34,833 bases of DNA from Brachyspira sp. CAG:484 (GCA_000431315.1 HF989700.1:1-34833); one strand, 5' to 3'. Shown: positions 1 to 7,591, numbered from the stretch's first letter. Notes: generated by a model not told the origin, from the sequence alone. A program made the numbers and translations.

Positions 1-719
1 AACGAGGCTTTACGTTAGCCGAGGTGTTGATAACTCTGGGGATAATAGGCGTTGTAGCTGCTATGACGCTTCCAACTATTACTCAAAAAACTCAGGATAA
101 GCAGACTGTTTCTAAATTAAAAAAGGTTTATTCGGTACTCTCACAAGCATATTTAATGGCTGTAAATGAAAATGGTACGCCTGATACATGGGGTGCTGGG
201 GGTATGTATGAACCTGAGAGCCACAAAATTATGGCGCAGAATTTTGCTAAATATATGAAAGTAATGAGAAACTGCATTAATATGAGTAATTCAGATGTTG
301 CTATAAATTGTTCGGAAATGTTTTCTAATACTGATTATTATGCAGCTGTCCGTTTAAATGATGGCTCAACTGTAATATTCAGAATTTGGGACGGAGAATG
401 TACCACAAAATACGGCTCCTCAAAGCCTCTTCAAAATGTATGCGGAAGGTTTGCTGTTGATTTGAATGGTAATGACAAGCCGAATGAGTATGGTAAAGAT
501 ATTTTTACTTTTTATGTAACTAAACAGGGTGTTTTTCCTATGGGAAGCGAAAGTGATACGGTTGTAACTTTCAAAAAATACTGTGACAGAAATAAAGCCA
601 GTGATGATACAAATTATGCTCATGGCATGGGCTGTTCTGCCTGGGTTCTGATGAATGAAAATCTGGATTACTGGTATTGTGATGATTTGGATTGGAATGG
701 CAAGAAGAGCTGTAAATAA
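1..719 (+). CDS. Type IV pilin/T2SS pseudopilin-like protein, 5' truncated by window edge
   Basis: The open frame runs in from the left edge; the first visible codons (from base 3) read RGFTLAEVLITLGIIGVV. This is a prepilin cleavage and N-methylation site: Gly before the cleaved bond, Phe at mature +1 and Glu at +5, followed by the hydrophobic alpha1 helix. The GTG at 24 is therefore not the start; it is the valine of FTLAEV. About 230 residues follow, forming a cysteine-containing globular domain. The C-terminal part has GMGCSAWVLMNENLDYWYC, related to the GLGCTAKAL stretch of the pilin-like gene at 12441-13238. Such proteins are processed by a prepilin peptidase and assembled at the inner membrane into pilus or secretion filaments; no assembly genes lie in this window. 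It ends 3 bp from the convergent receiver gene. Family call is firm, exact role unknown. Confidence 0.88.
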   Translation, partial: RGFTLAEVLITLGIIGVVAAMTLPTITQKTQDKQTVSKLKKVYSVLSQAYLMAVNENGTPDTWGAGGMYEPESHKIMAQNFAKYMKVMRNCINMSNSDVAINCSEMFSNTDYYAAVRLNDGSTVIFRIWDGECTTKYGSSKPLQNVCGRFAVDLNGNDKPNEYGKDIFTFYVTKQGVFPMGSESDTVVTFKKYCDRNKASDDTNYAHGMGCSAWVLMNENLDYWYCDDLDWNGKKSCK

Positions 720-722
720 TAA

Positions 723-1106
723 TTATTCCAAAACTTTTTTATAAGCATCAATACTTTTGCACATATATTTCGGGATAAAATCAACCTTGTATTTTTCTGC
801 AATCTGGCGTATATTGCCGGTTGCAGAAATTATTATTATCTTTGTATTTTTGTATTCTTTAAAAAGTTGTATTTGTTTTATGAGCCACTCTCCGGCATAA
901 AATGGCAGAAAATCAGTTTCCATCTGCATATCAGTAAAAATTATATCGTACGGCTCATCAATTGATGATGTTATTTTGTCGTTCCCTTCTCTTGCTGAAT
1001 ATGCTTTATCTATTATAGCACTATCCTCCCCGAAGATAGCTAATAATGCGCTTTCATGGTATCTTACCCAGTTTGGGGAGTCATCTGTAATTAAAATTCT
1101 TTTCAT
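723..1106 (-). CDS. Stand-alone response-regulator receiver domain (CheY-like)
   Basis: A 127-residue protein that is one receiver domain with no output domain. Asp8-Asp9 form the acidic pocket, Asp59 (in IIFTDMQME) is the expected phosphoacceptor, Ser94 is the switch hydroxyl and Lys113 (FIPKY) the conserved lysine, so the phosphorylation chemistry looks intact. No kinase gene is adjacent; the nearest in this window is at 30483-32126. Single-domain receivers act by binding partners such as motors, kinases or phosphotransfer proteins; the partner cannot be read here. The ATG at 1106 lacks a Shine-Dalgarno; a TAATAT hexamer ends 6 nt upstream of it (1113-1118, minus strand), so the message may be leaderless. 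The hsp20 terminator lies just upstream. Confidence 0.85.
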   Translation of the reverse strand: MKRILITDDSPNWVRYHESALLAIFGEDSAIIDKAYSAREGNDKITSSIDEPYDIIFTDMQMETDFLPFYAGEWLIKQIQLFKEYKNTKIIIISATGNIRQIAEKYKVDFIPKYMCKSIDAYKKVLE

Positions 1107-1121
1107 AAACAGATATTAACA

Positions 1122-1158
1122 CAAAAAGACCTGACTTTTTACAAAACCAGGCTTTTTG
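1122..1158 (-). terminator. Rho-independent terminator of the Hsp20 gene
   Basis: Arms 1123-1133 (AAAAAGACCTG) and 1148-1157 (CAGGCTTTTT) pair apart from one bulged A, with A/T runs on both sides. It lies 30 bp downstream of the Hsp20 stop and just upstream of the receiver gene, so the two minus-strand genes are probably separate transcripts. Confidence 0.7.
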
Positions 1159-1187
1159 TTTTGGTGTACGTATGCGAGATTAACTTT

Positions 1188-1706
1188 TTAGTCTACAGGA
1201 ATAAAGATTATGTATTCATTACCTTCTCTGATTTTTGTCATTCTGCTTAAATCAACATCATCATTAAAAGAGTAGCTCTGTGAAACTCTCAGAATATGTT
1301 CTTTTCCATGTTTTTTAACGGCGCCGGCAGCAGTTACTGTTAAAACATTTCCGTTAGTGGTAACTTCAACATTTTTTTCATCATTATCAAATGGTTTTAA
1401 GTCAATGATGATTTTGTAATTCTTGTTGTCTTTTTCAGCTCTGATAAAGCGTTCTGTTTTCTGTTCAAAACGGAAATCTTTCATTGCCTGATTTTCAAAC
1501 ATTCTTTCTGCCTGTCGTTGTTCTCTCATCATCATTCTGTCCATTTTTTTCATCTGAACAATAGGATCAAGCATTCTTTTATAATGCCAGTCAGTTACAA
1601 CGTAAAATGCGGCAAAAGCACCAAAGAAAACTAAAAGTCCAACGAGGATATGTTTTAAAACAGGATGACCGCATAAAAAACAATCTGTAGTGTGATGTTC
1701 TTCCAT
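1188..1706 (-). CDS. Membrane-anchored small heat-shock (Hsp20/alpha-crystallin) protein
   Basis: I place the start at the ATG at 1706 (172 aa), because AGGAG sits 7 nt upstream; an in-frame ATG at 1733 would add nine residues and overlap that site. Residues about 15-40 (HILVGLLVFFGAFAAFYVVT) form one membrane-spanning helix, preceded by a short His/Cys-bearing segment (HHTTDCFLCGH). A Met/Arg/Gln-rich linker follows, then a C-terminal beta-sandwich from about residue 95 with the YKIIIDL, NVLTVTA and FNDDVDLS strands typical of Hsp20 domains. Canonical small heat-shock proteins are soluble cytosolic holdases, so a membrane anchor is unusual and points to protection of envelope proteins or membrane. 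The usual I-x-I/V tail is present only as IFIPV. A promoter TAGACA-18-TATTAT (1763-1768 and 1739-1744, minus strand) precedes it. Confidence 0.75.
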   Translation of the reverse strand: MEEHHTTDCFLCGHPVLKHILVGLLVFFGAFAAFYVVTDWHYKRMLDPIVQMKKMDRMMMREQRQAERMFENQAMKDFRFEQKTERFIRAEKDNKNYKIIIDLKPFDNDEKNVEVTTNGNVLTVTAAGAVKKHGKEHILRVSQSYSFNDDVDLSRMTKIREGNEYIIFIPVD

Positions 1707-1738
1707 TGAAAAACTCCTTTCTTCATCTAACACAATTC

Positions 1739-1768
1739 ATAATATTTCAAATAGATAAAACTTGTCTA
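1739..1768 (-). promoter_or_regulatory. Promoter of the Hsp20 gene
   Basis: On the minus strand TAGACA (1763-1768) and TATTAT (1739-1744) are separated by 18 bp, resembling a sigma70 promoter. The transcript would start about 30 nt before the ATG at 1706, leaving room for its AGGAG site. The -35 box overlaps the left arm of the inverted repeat at 1767-1799. Confidence 0.5.
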
Positions 1769-1799
1769 TAGTCTGCCTCGACTAATCCTGCGGACTATA
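1767..1799. repeat. Inverted repeat in the divergent hsp20/RHH intergenic region
   Basis: TATAGTC (1767-1773) and GACTATA (1793-1799) are perfect 7-bp inverted arms 19 bp apart. The element overlaps the -35 box of the Hsp20 promoter and lies 65 bp upstream of the ribbon-helix-helix gene. Ribbon-helix-helix proteins usually bind inverted repeats, so this is a candidate operator; it could also be a simple hairpin. Confidence 0.45.
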
Positions 1800-1864
1800 T
1801 ATTGCGTAAATTAAAAAGATATGTTAAACTGTTTGTATGGAGTGGTAGTATGGAGGGTTAGAAA

Positions 1865-2053
1865 ATGGCAAAAATTTTAGTCACAATGCCCGATGAGTTT
1901 TTAAGCAAAGTAGATGGTCTGGCAAGCAATGAGCAGAGAACCAGGAGTGAACTAATCCGCGAGGCTCTCCGCACATATATGCGAAAAGTAACGGTAAGCC
2001 AATCCAGAAAAGCTATTGATAATGCAAAAATTCTTGAGAACCTTTTGCAATAA
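1865..2053 (+). CDS. Ribbon-helix-helix (CopG/MetJ-type) DNA-binding protein
   Basis: A 62-residue protein. The N-terminal strand AKILVTMPDEFLSKVD, then a helix, then RTRSELIREALRTYM match the RHH_1/CopG fold: the short beta strand enters the major groove and the two helices form the dimer. A C-terminal tail of about 20 residues has no recognisable domain. GGAGGG (1852-1857) precedes the ATG by 7 nt. Small RHH proteins are often antitoxins, but no toxin-sized frame follows: downstream comes only the 118-bp repeat and then the pfp terminator. I therefore call it an orphan regulator, possibly acting on the inverted repeat upstream. Confidence 0.82.
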   Translation: MAKILVTMPDEFLSKVDGLASNEQRTRSELIREALRTYMRKVTVSQSRKAIDNAKILENLLQ

Positions 2054-2114
2054 TCTTTTTGTTTCGCGGCTTTTATAAGAAGTTGTTAGCTGAAAATCAG
2101 GTATACAATTTGTC

Positions 2115-2232
2115 TGTCCGAAAAAATTCTGCGATAAGGAACATGAGCAGAATTTTAGAGTGGCTTATTAGACAGCACAGCTGCGCACGGCTCGCGTAGG
2201 CGGGGCGTAAGCAGCGGAGATCTGCTTTTGAA
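2115..2232 (+). repeat. 118-bp dispersed element, copy 1 (intergenic)
   Basis: Runs from TGTCCG to TTTTGAA and matches the copy at 9565-9682 with the same length and only two differences (A for G in AACRTGAGC and in CAGCRCAGC). The left half folds as a hairpin with arms AAAATTCTGC / GCAGAATTTT; the right half is GC-rich, with the palindrome GCAGCTGC and a second hairpin AAGCAG / CTGCTT. No ORF fills it. Copy 1 lies between the RHH gene and the pfp terminator. The orientation given is the shared reading direction of the two copies, not proven transcription. Confidence 0.9.
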
Positions 2233-2291
2233 CTGTTACAATTTTCAGAATATTGGATTGTTTTTTGATAAAACCGGAAATATTATTAACT

Positions 2292-2324
2292 AAAAAGACC
2301 GTCTTTTTAATGGACGGTCTTTTT
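2292..2324 (-). terminator. Rho-independent terminator of pfp
   Basis: A perfect 12-bp stem, AAAAAGACCGTC (2292-2303) with GACGGTCTTTTT (2313-2324), has A and T runs on its flanks. It lies 17 bp downstream of the pfp stop codon on the minus strand. Confidence 0.88.
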
Positions 2325-2341
2325 ATATTTTTAATAGTAAA

Positions 2342-4024
2342 TTAAGCGTTTACCAGTTCTTTGCTTCTTTCCAGCTGTAGTGTGCAGGTTGTTACATCGC
2401 ATACACAAGATGGTCCGAAGTATTGAATAGCTCCAGGGAAGAGGTATCTGTCATTAATTGCCCAGTCTTCTCTGTTTGCTTCCAACTGTTTGAATACCGG
2501 TCCGTCTAATTTTACAAGCGCTTTTTGAATAACCGGTTTCATTTCGCCATGGCGTTTTTCCATATTCATCATCATTGTAAGAGGAATACCGCCTGCAACC
2601 CATTCTGCAGCAGGTGCTGTTAAGTTTCTTACTGATGATAAGTAGCCTGTCAAACCGAAGTTGATTAATGCAAATGCGTTATATCCGAGAGAATAACAGT
2701 AATCTGCATCAAAGTTTGACGGGAATGCACATCTGCCTTCATAACCGAAGAAGTGTGACTGTGCAGAGAATTTGCCGATATAGTCACCCTGTGATTTCAA
2801 TTCATCAAGTCTTGTTTGAATCATTTCAATTAACAGTTTTTCTGTTTCGATTTTTGAAACCTGAACGTTTCCATGAGGATCGCGGTCTGCAAGAAGCTGT
2901 CCTTTGATTAATGCAGGAAGTGAATTGTATACTTTTGCATTTGCAGGTTCAAGTCTGTTTTCTACAATTTCAAATTTATCGCGTATTGTTGTTGCATTTA
3001 CAAAATCCGGATCAGTTTCTAAAGATGCCATTATGTCGTTAAGGTTTGCAATCATTGATTTCATTTCCGGAATAAATTCAATCAAACCTTCCGGAATAAT
3101 TGCAATACCGAAATTTTTGCCTTTGTCAGCACGTTTTACAATAATTTCTGTCATATAGTTAATAATGCTTTCCAAAGACATTTTCTTTTCTTCAACTTCT
3201 TCAGAAATCAAAGTAATGTTTGGCTGGGTTTGTAAAGCAGCTTCAAGCGCAACGTGGGATGCACTTCTGCCCATAATTTTTACAAAGTGCCAGTATTTTT
3301 TTGCTGAATTTGCATCACGCTGGATGTTTCCGATTAATTCAGCGTAGGTTTTAGTTGCTGTATCAAAGCCGAATGAAATTTCAATCTGGTCATTTTTCAG
3401 GTCGCCGTCAATTGTTTTAGGGCATCCGATAACCTGAATACCGGTGTTATTTTTAACAAACCATTCTGCAAGAAGTGCAGCGTTTGTATTTGAATCATCA
3501 CCGCCGATAATTACAACTGCTGTGATGCCTAATTTTTTACAAACAGCAAGTGATTTTTGGAACTGGTCTTCTGTTTCAAGCTTAGTTCTGCCGGAACCTA
3601 TAATGTCAAAGCCGCCTGTGTTTCTGTATTCATCCATAAATTCATCAGTGAATTCAATATATTTTCCGTCAATTATACCTGAAGGACCTCCGAGGAAGCC
3701 GTATAATTTATTAGATGAATTTGCTTGTTTCAAAGCATCATATAACCCTGCGATTACGTTGTGACCGCCAGGTGCCTGTCCGCCTGAAAGGATTACGCCT
3801 ACATTTTTTTGTTCTGATGCTGTCATAGAAATTGAGTTTTTAAAAGTTACGACAGGTTTGCCATAAGTATTTTTGAATAATTCTTTAATCTGTTCCTGAT
3901 CTCTTACTGATTGAGTCGCAGAACCTTCAACCAATTCCAGTGTATTAATGCCTTTTGCAAGACATTCAGGAAGTTTTGGCTGATACTTTAGTCTTTCGAT
4001 TTGTAATGGTGAAAGTTTTTTCAT
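2342..4024 (-). CDS. pfp: Pyrophosphate--fructose 6-phosphate 1-phosphotransferase (PPi-PFK)
   Basis: A 560-residue protein of the long PPi-dependent phosphofructokinase type (EC 2.7.1.90), which interconverts fructose 6-phosphate + PPi and fructose 1,6-bisphosphate + Pi in glycolysis/gluconeogenesis. Visible motifs are SGGQAPGGHN (80-89, phosphate donor loop), GGDDSNTNA (174-182), PKTIDGDLKN (202-211, with the catalytic aspartates) and MGRSASH (251-257). The second Asp of GGDD, where ATP enzymes carry Gly, together with the PKTIDGDL lysine marks PPi rather than ATP as donor. Length agrees with the plant/spirochaete-like long class. AGGAAG lies about 9 nt before the ATG, and a strong terminator follows. 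It fits a PPi-saving fermentative glycolysis fed by the amylase and glucanotransferase also encoded here. Confidence 0.95.
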   Translation of the reverse strand: MKKLSPLQIERLKYQPKLPECLAKGINTLELVEGSATQSVRDQEQIKELFKNTYGKPVVTFKNSISMTASEQKNVGVILSGGQAPGGHNVIAGLYDALKQANSSNKLYGFLGGPSGIIDGKYIEFTDEFMDEYRNTGGFDIIGSGRTKLETEDQFQKSLAVCKKLGITAVVIIGGDDSNTNAALLAEWFVKNNTGIQVIGCPKTIDGDLKNDQIEISFGFDTATKTYAELIGNIQRDANSAKKYWHFVKIMGRSASHVALEAALQTQPNITLISEEVEEKKMSLESIINYMTEIIVKRADKGKNFGIAIIPEGLIEFIPEMKSMIANLNDIMASLETDPDFVNATTIRDKFEIVENRLEPANAKVYNSLPALIKGQLLADRDPHGNVQVSKIETEKLLIEMIQTRLDELKSQGDYIGKFSAQSHFFGYEGRCAFPSNFDADYCYSLGYNAFALINFGLTGYLSSVRNLTAPAAEWVAGGIPLTMMMNMEKRHGEMKPVIQKALVKLDGPVFKQLEANREDWAINDRYLFPGAIQYFGPSCVCDVTTCTLQLERSKELVNA

Positions 4025-4101
4025 ATTTTCTCTTCCTTATCTTGAGTAATACTCCACGCCAACATTGTACTACAAACATGCTCTTTTGGTTATTTTCTAT
4101 A

Positions 4102-4809
4102 TTAATTTACGTCTTTTGCGATTTTTATTAAAAGATTTTTGTCTATATTAGTGCAACTATTTCTGAACCATTCTGCACCAAATTTGTCTACATCTCCAAC
4201 TGCATATTCTATATACATAATATTAGGATTAATATTTTTAAATATTTGTTCCATCTCTTGTTCTACAAAGCTTAGGACAATAAACTCAACTTTTTTGCCT
4301 TTTCTGAATTTTGTTAGTGCGTTGTAAATTCTGTTTAAATATTCTTCTGAACAGTTTCTATTAAAACAAGCCATTACATATTTTACTGTTTTGGCATTTT
4401 GGGAAATATTTTTAAAATTCTCTATACGTTTGTCATAGCGTATTTTTAATTCTTCTAAACTAAGTTCGCCGTCATGTACAAATTCCAATGAATATTTTTT
4501 ATTAACCCAGGTTTTATATATATCATTTTCTACCCAGGTAACATTGTCTGTTATGCCTTTAAAATCATTTTCTAATAATTCTGCAAGAGAAGCAATCGGG
4601 GTTATACATAAATCGAAAGGGAAACTAAGTTCTCCATATTTTTTCTTTGGTTTTATACCATATCTGGTAAATACCATGCGGACAAAACAATTTGAGCCTA
4701 AACTAATATAACGGTTGACATTTTTATTACGAAGTATATGGGTAAATTTTGTACCAAAAATTTCAAAATCTATACGCCCTAAAGTTCGTTTGTATTTAAA
4801 AAATACCAT
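4102..4809 (-). CDS. DUF1796-type putative papain-like cysteine peptidase
   Basis: A 235-residue protein. YISLGSNCFVRM with Cys41, followed by LSFPFDLCITP (about 62-71), matches the SLGxNC...PFD signature of DUF1796 (Pfam PF08795), annotated from fold prediction as a papain-like cysteine peptidase. Proteins of this family often occur in glycan or capsule clusters, and their biochemical role is not established. There is no signal peptide, so it is probably cytosolic. The gene lies 77 bp downstream of the divergent-side pfp start but on the same strand, and no terminator separates them. Its upstream region (4810-4962) is very AT-rich and is shared with the divergent XRE gene. The Shine-Dalgarno is weak (AAAGAG). 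Confidence 0.72.
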   Translation of the reverse strand: MVFFKYKRTLGRIDFEIFGTKFTHILRNKNVNRYISLGSNCFVRMVFTRYGIKPKKKYGELSFPFDLCITPIASLAELLENDFKGITDNVTWVENDIYKTWVNKKYSLEFVHDGELSLEELKIRYDKRIENFKNISQNAKTVKYVMACFNRNCSEEYLNRIYNALTKFRKGKKVEFIVLSFVEQEMEQIFKNINPNIMYIEYAVGDVDKFGAEWFRNSCTNIDKNLLIKIAKDVN

Positions 4810-4962
4810 TTTATCATACTCTTTATAAAAGGATTTTACTATGTTGTTCTAGTATACTAATAAGAAATTCTATATATTAATTAGAAAAATGTCAATATAA
4901 TTCAATATATTAATTTGTAAACATTTGTTCATTTATCTATAGACTTAATATGAGTAGGAAAA

Positions 4963-5277
4963 ATGTTTAAACAAAAATTTGCAACTAATCTTAAAAATAT
5001 AAGAAAATCAAGAAGATTAACTCAAGAACAGCTTGCAGAAGCTGTCGGAGTTGATTTTCGTTATATATCTTACATTGAAAATGCCAAGAGCTTTCCATCC
5101 TGTGATTTAATTGAAAGGCTGGCCAGTGCTTTAAATACAGATTATTCAGAGTTGTTCTGTTTTGATAATGAAGTTTCACGGGAAGAACTGGAAAATAACG
5201 TTATTAATATTATCCGCATCCTTGAAGATAAAAAACTAAAAATTTTATATAAATTTGCAAAAGGTATACTGGAGTAA
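4963..5277 (+). CDS. XRE-family HTH transcriptional regulator
   Basis: A 104-residue protein with an N-terminal Cro/C1-type helix-turn-helix: LKNIRKSRRLTQEQLAEAVG and then the recognition helix region DFRYISYIENAKSFPS (about 9-48), ending in ALNTDYSELF. A C-terminal helical tail (about 70-104) may serve dimerisation. TAGGAA precedes the ATG. It lies 79 bp upstream of the GH57 amylase on the same strand, and the gap contains a palindrome overlapping a -10 box, so control of the amylase is plausible but unproven. A paralogue with the same architecture is encoded at 13376-13717, opposite the GH77 gene. Confidence 0.88.
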   Translation: MFKQKFATNLKNIRKSRRLTQEQLAEAVGVDFRYISYIENAKSFPSCDLIERLASALNTDYSELFCFDNEVSREELENNVINIIRILEDKKLKILYKFAKGILE

Positions 5278-5307
5278 TTTAAGAAAAGTTATAATGTTTT
5301 AATTTTG

Positions 5308-5325
5308 CCATTTCAATGGTATAAT
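5308..5325 (+). promoter_or_regulatory. Candidate promoter and operator of the GH57 gene
   Basis: TGGTATAAT (TATAAT at 5320-5325) is an extended -10 element with no clear -35 box. The perfect palindrome CCATT-TC-AATGG (5308-5319) directly abuts it. The preceding gene encodes an XRE regulator, so the palindrome is a reasonable operator candidate. Confidence 0.45.
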
Positions 5326-5356
5326 TTTTGTGTAATCGGAGTTAAGAAATTTTTCC

Positions 5357-7591
5357 ATGATGAGTCAAAATAAAAAAGTTTCTATAGCATTCTACTGGCA
5401 TATGCACCAGCCTGTTTACCAGCTATCGCCCGAAGGTGATTATCTTATGCCATGGGTTAGGCTTCATGCTGTCAAAGATTACCTTGATATGGTTACTATC
5501 CTTGACAATTTTAAAAATATTAAGCTGAATTTTAATGTTGTGCCTGTGCTTTTGGATGCGTTTATTGACTATGGCGAAAAAGGGCTGCATGATTTGCATT
5601 CAAGGCTTACTGTTACTCCGGTGGAAGATTTAAACTCTGATGATAAAGAGTTTATTTTAAATAATTTTTTTGATTCAAATTACCAGACTATGATTTTTCC
5701 ATATGAGGAGTACAACAGATTATTCCAGAAACGGCAGCAGATGGCTGAGGCTGATATTACTGCGTTTACGGAACAAGAATACTCCGATCTGATGGCTTTG
5801 TTTAACCTTGCATGGTTTGATCCGGTTTATAAGAATGAATATATTGAATTAAAAAAACTGTTTAAAAAAGGTAAAGGCTATACTTTTGAGGACAGATGCA
5901 AAATTATTGAAATTCAAAGGGATATTATTAGAAGAATTATTCCGGCATATAGAAAATATGCATCAGAGGGAAAAATTGAAATTACCACAAGCCCATATTA
6001 CCATCCTATACTTCCGATACTGCTTGATATTAAAAGTATAAAAGTTTCTAACACAGATGGGCTTCCTGCCAATTTAAAGATGCCGCTTGATGCAAAAATG
6101 CAGACAATAAACGCTCTGAACCGTATAGAAGAATTAACCGGCGTGCGTCCTCGCGGTATCTGGCCTTCTGAGCATTGCGTCAGCCCGAAAGAATTGGATT
6201 TATTTAAAGATTTGGGTATTGAATGGACTATTTCCGATGACGGTATTCTTGCAGATTCTATTAATTTTGAATTTGTACGCGATTTTAAAGGGTATCTGGA
6301 AGAACCTTATCATCTTTTGAAAACCTACGAATATAAAAACGGCTTAAAGATGGTTTTCAGAGATTCTCTTGTATCAAACTTGATAGGTTTTGAATATCCA
6401 AATTACGACTCAAAGCTTGCGGCAAATGATTTGTATGACCGTATAAAGGTTATGCAGAGCAAACTTTTGACATCGCCTGACGAAAATCACCTTCTTACAA
6501 TTGCAATGGACGGAGAAAATTGCTGGGAAAATTATCCGCAGGATGGCATTACATTCCTGAAAACTTTATACGAGCTGATTGATGAGGATGACTCGCTGGA
6601 AACTGTTTTATTAAGTGATTACATTGAAAATGACAAAGCCGTCAAACCTTTGAATAAAATTGTTTCAGGCTCATGGATTAACCGGAATTTTAAGCTCTGG
6701 ATTGATGAACCGATGAAAAATCTTGCCTGGAATTATTTAAAACAGGTGCGGGATGATTTTTCGGATTATGTTAAGAAGAACCCTTACAATCCGAATATTG
6801 AGCTTGCAAGGAGAGAACTCTTTATCTGCGAGGGAAGCGACTGGTTCTGGTGGTATGGTGCTCCGAATGATTCCGGACGCGACAATATTTTCGATTATAT
6901 TTTCAGAGAACATTTAAAAAATATTTATATTTATCTTGGCATTGAAACTCCGGATTATCTTGATATTCCGCTTCTGTCGGCAATAACCAAACCCTCGCGC
7001 TACCCTAAGGGTGAAATAAATCCTTCACTGGACGGCATTGACAGACAGAACGATGATTCCTGGCTGAATGCAGGATGTATCGGTATTCCTGATGGTCCTG
7101 TGATAAAGGAAAATAAATTCTTTGACAAAATCTGTTTTGGCTATGATAAGGATAATTTATATCTGCGCTTTTATATCAGTGAATTTATGCAGAGTAATCC
7201 GGAACTGCTTAAGAATACATACCAGATGTATGTTTATACAAGAAGTTCCAACCGTAAACATTCTCTTTCTCCGATAAGACTTATAAACAAGACCGAGAAT
7301 ATTCTGCCCGTATCAAAAGAGAAGTTTCATAACGAGCTCCAGATTACCGTTGCTGACGGACGTCTGCGTTTAATAAGACTAATTAAAGCTATTCCTAACA
7401 ATCTTTGGTCAGTACAGAATTCAAAAGAAATTCTTGCTGTCTTTGATAAAGTAATTGATTTGAGAGTGCCTTTCAACTGTTTGGATATTGATGTCGGAGA
7501 AAGCCTTGAGTTTGTATTTGTTATAGCAGCAGGAGGGGTAAGTGACTTATTTATTCCAAACGAAATGCTATTAAACATAAAGAGAGATTAA
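5357..7591 (+). CDS. GH57 family alpha-amylase / glucan hydrolase
   Basis: A 744-residue glycoside hydrolase of family 57. Conserved regions appear in order: HMHQP (15-19), MPWVRLHAVKDYLDM (31-45), TTSPYYHPILPIL (210-222), GIWPSEHCVSP with the predicted catalytic nucleophile Glu272, and AMDGENCWENYP with the predicted acid/base Asp385. There is no signal peptide, so it probably acts on cytosolic glycogen or maltodextrin. The C-terminal 250 residues are a beta-rich accessory domain. Specificity inside GH57 (alpha-amylase, 4-alpha-glucanotransferase, amylopullulanase) cannot be fixed by eye. A GGAG lies 15 nt before ATG 5357; a second Met follows immediately. It probably works with the GH77 enzyme at 13741-15747 and PPi-PFK. 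Confidence 0.88.
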   Translation: MMSQNKKVSIAFYWHMHQPVYQLSPEGDYLMPWVRLHAVKDYLDMVTILDNFKNIKLNFNVVPVLLDAFIDYGEKGLHDLHSRLTVTPVEDLNSDDKEFILNNFFDSNYQTMIFPYEEYNRLFQKRQQMAEADITAFTEQEYSDLMALFNLAWFDPVYKNEYIELKKLFKKGKGYTFEDRCKIIEIQRDIIRRIIPAYRKYASEGKIEITTSPYYHPILPILLDIKSIKVSNTDGLPANLKMPLDAKMQTINALNRIEELTGVRPRGIWPSEHCVSPKELDLFKDLGIEWTISDDGILADSINFEFVRDFKGYLEEPYHLLKTYEYKNGLKMVFRDSLVSNLIGFEYPNYDSKLAANDLYDRIKVMQSKLLTSPDENHLLTIAMDGENCWENYPQDGITFLKTLYELIDEDDSLETVLLSDYIENDKAVKPLNKIVSGSWINRNFKLWIDEPMKNLAWNYLKQVRDDFSDYVKKNPYNPNIELARRELFICEGSDWFWWYGAPNDSGRDNIFDYIFREHLKNIYIYLGIETPDYLDIPLLSAITKPSRYPKGEINPSLDGIDRQNDDSWLNAGCIGIPDGPVIKENKFFDKICFGYDKDNLYLRFYISEFMQSNPELLKNTYQMYVYTRSSNRKHSLSPIRLINKTENILPVSKEKFHNELQITVADGRLRLIRLIKAIPNNLWSVQNSKEILAVFDKVIDLRVPFNCLDIDVGESLEFVFVIAAGGVSDLFIPNEMLLNIKRD

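Noticed and set aside
24..26. GTG at 24 as the start of the first protein
   Set aside because: It lies inside the prepilin motif GFTLAEV, whose upstream residues are in frame; the gene begins before the window.
2104..2244. TACAATTT direct repeats as proven target-site duplication of the 118-bp element
   Set aside because: They do not abut the shared element ends, and copy 2 shows no comparable duplication; kept only as an observation.
1865..2341. Toxin-antitoxin pair with the RHH protein
   Set aside because: No toxin-like frame follows; the space is filled by the 118-bp repeat and the pfp terminator.
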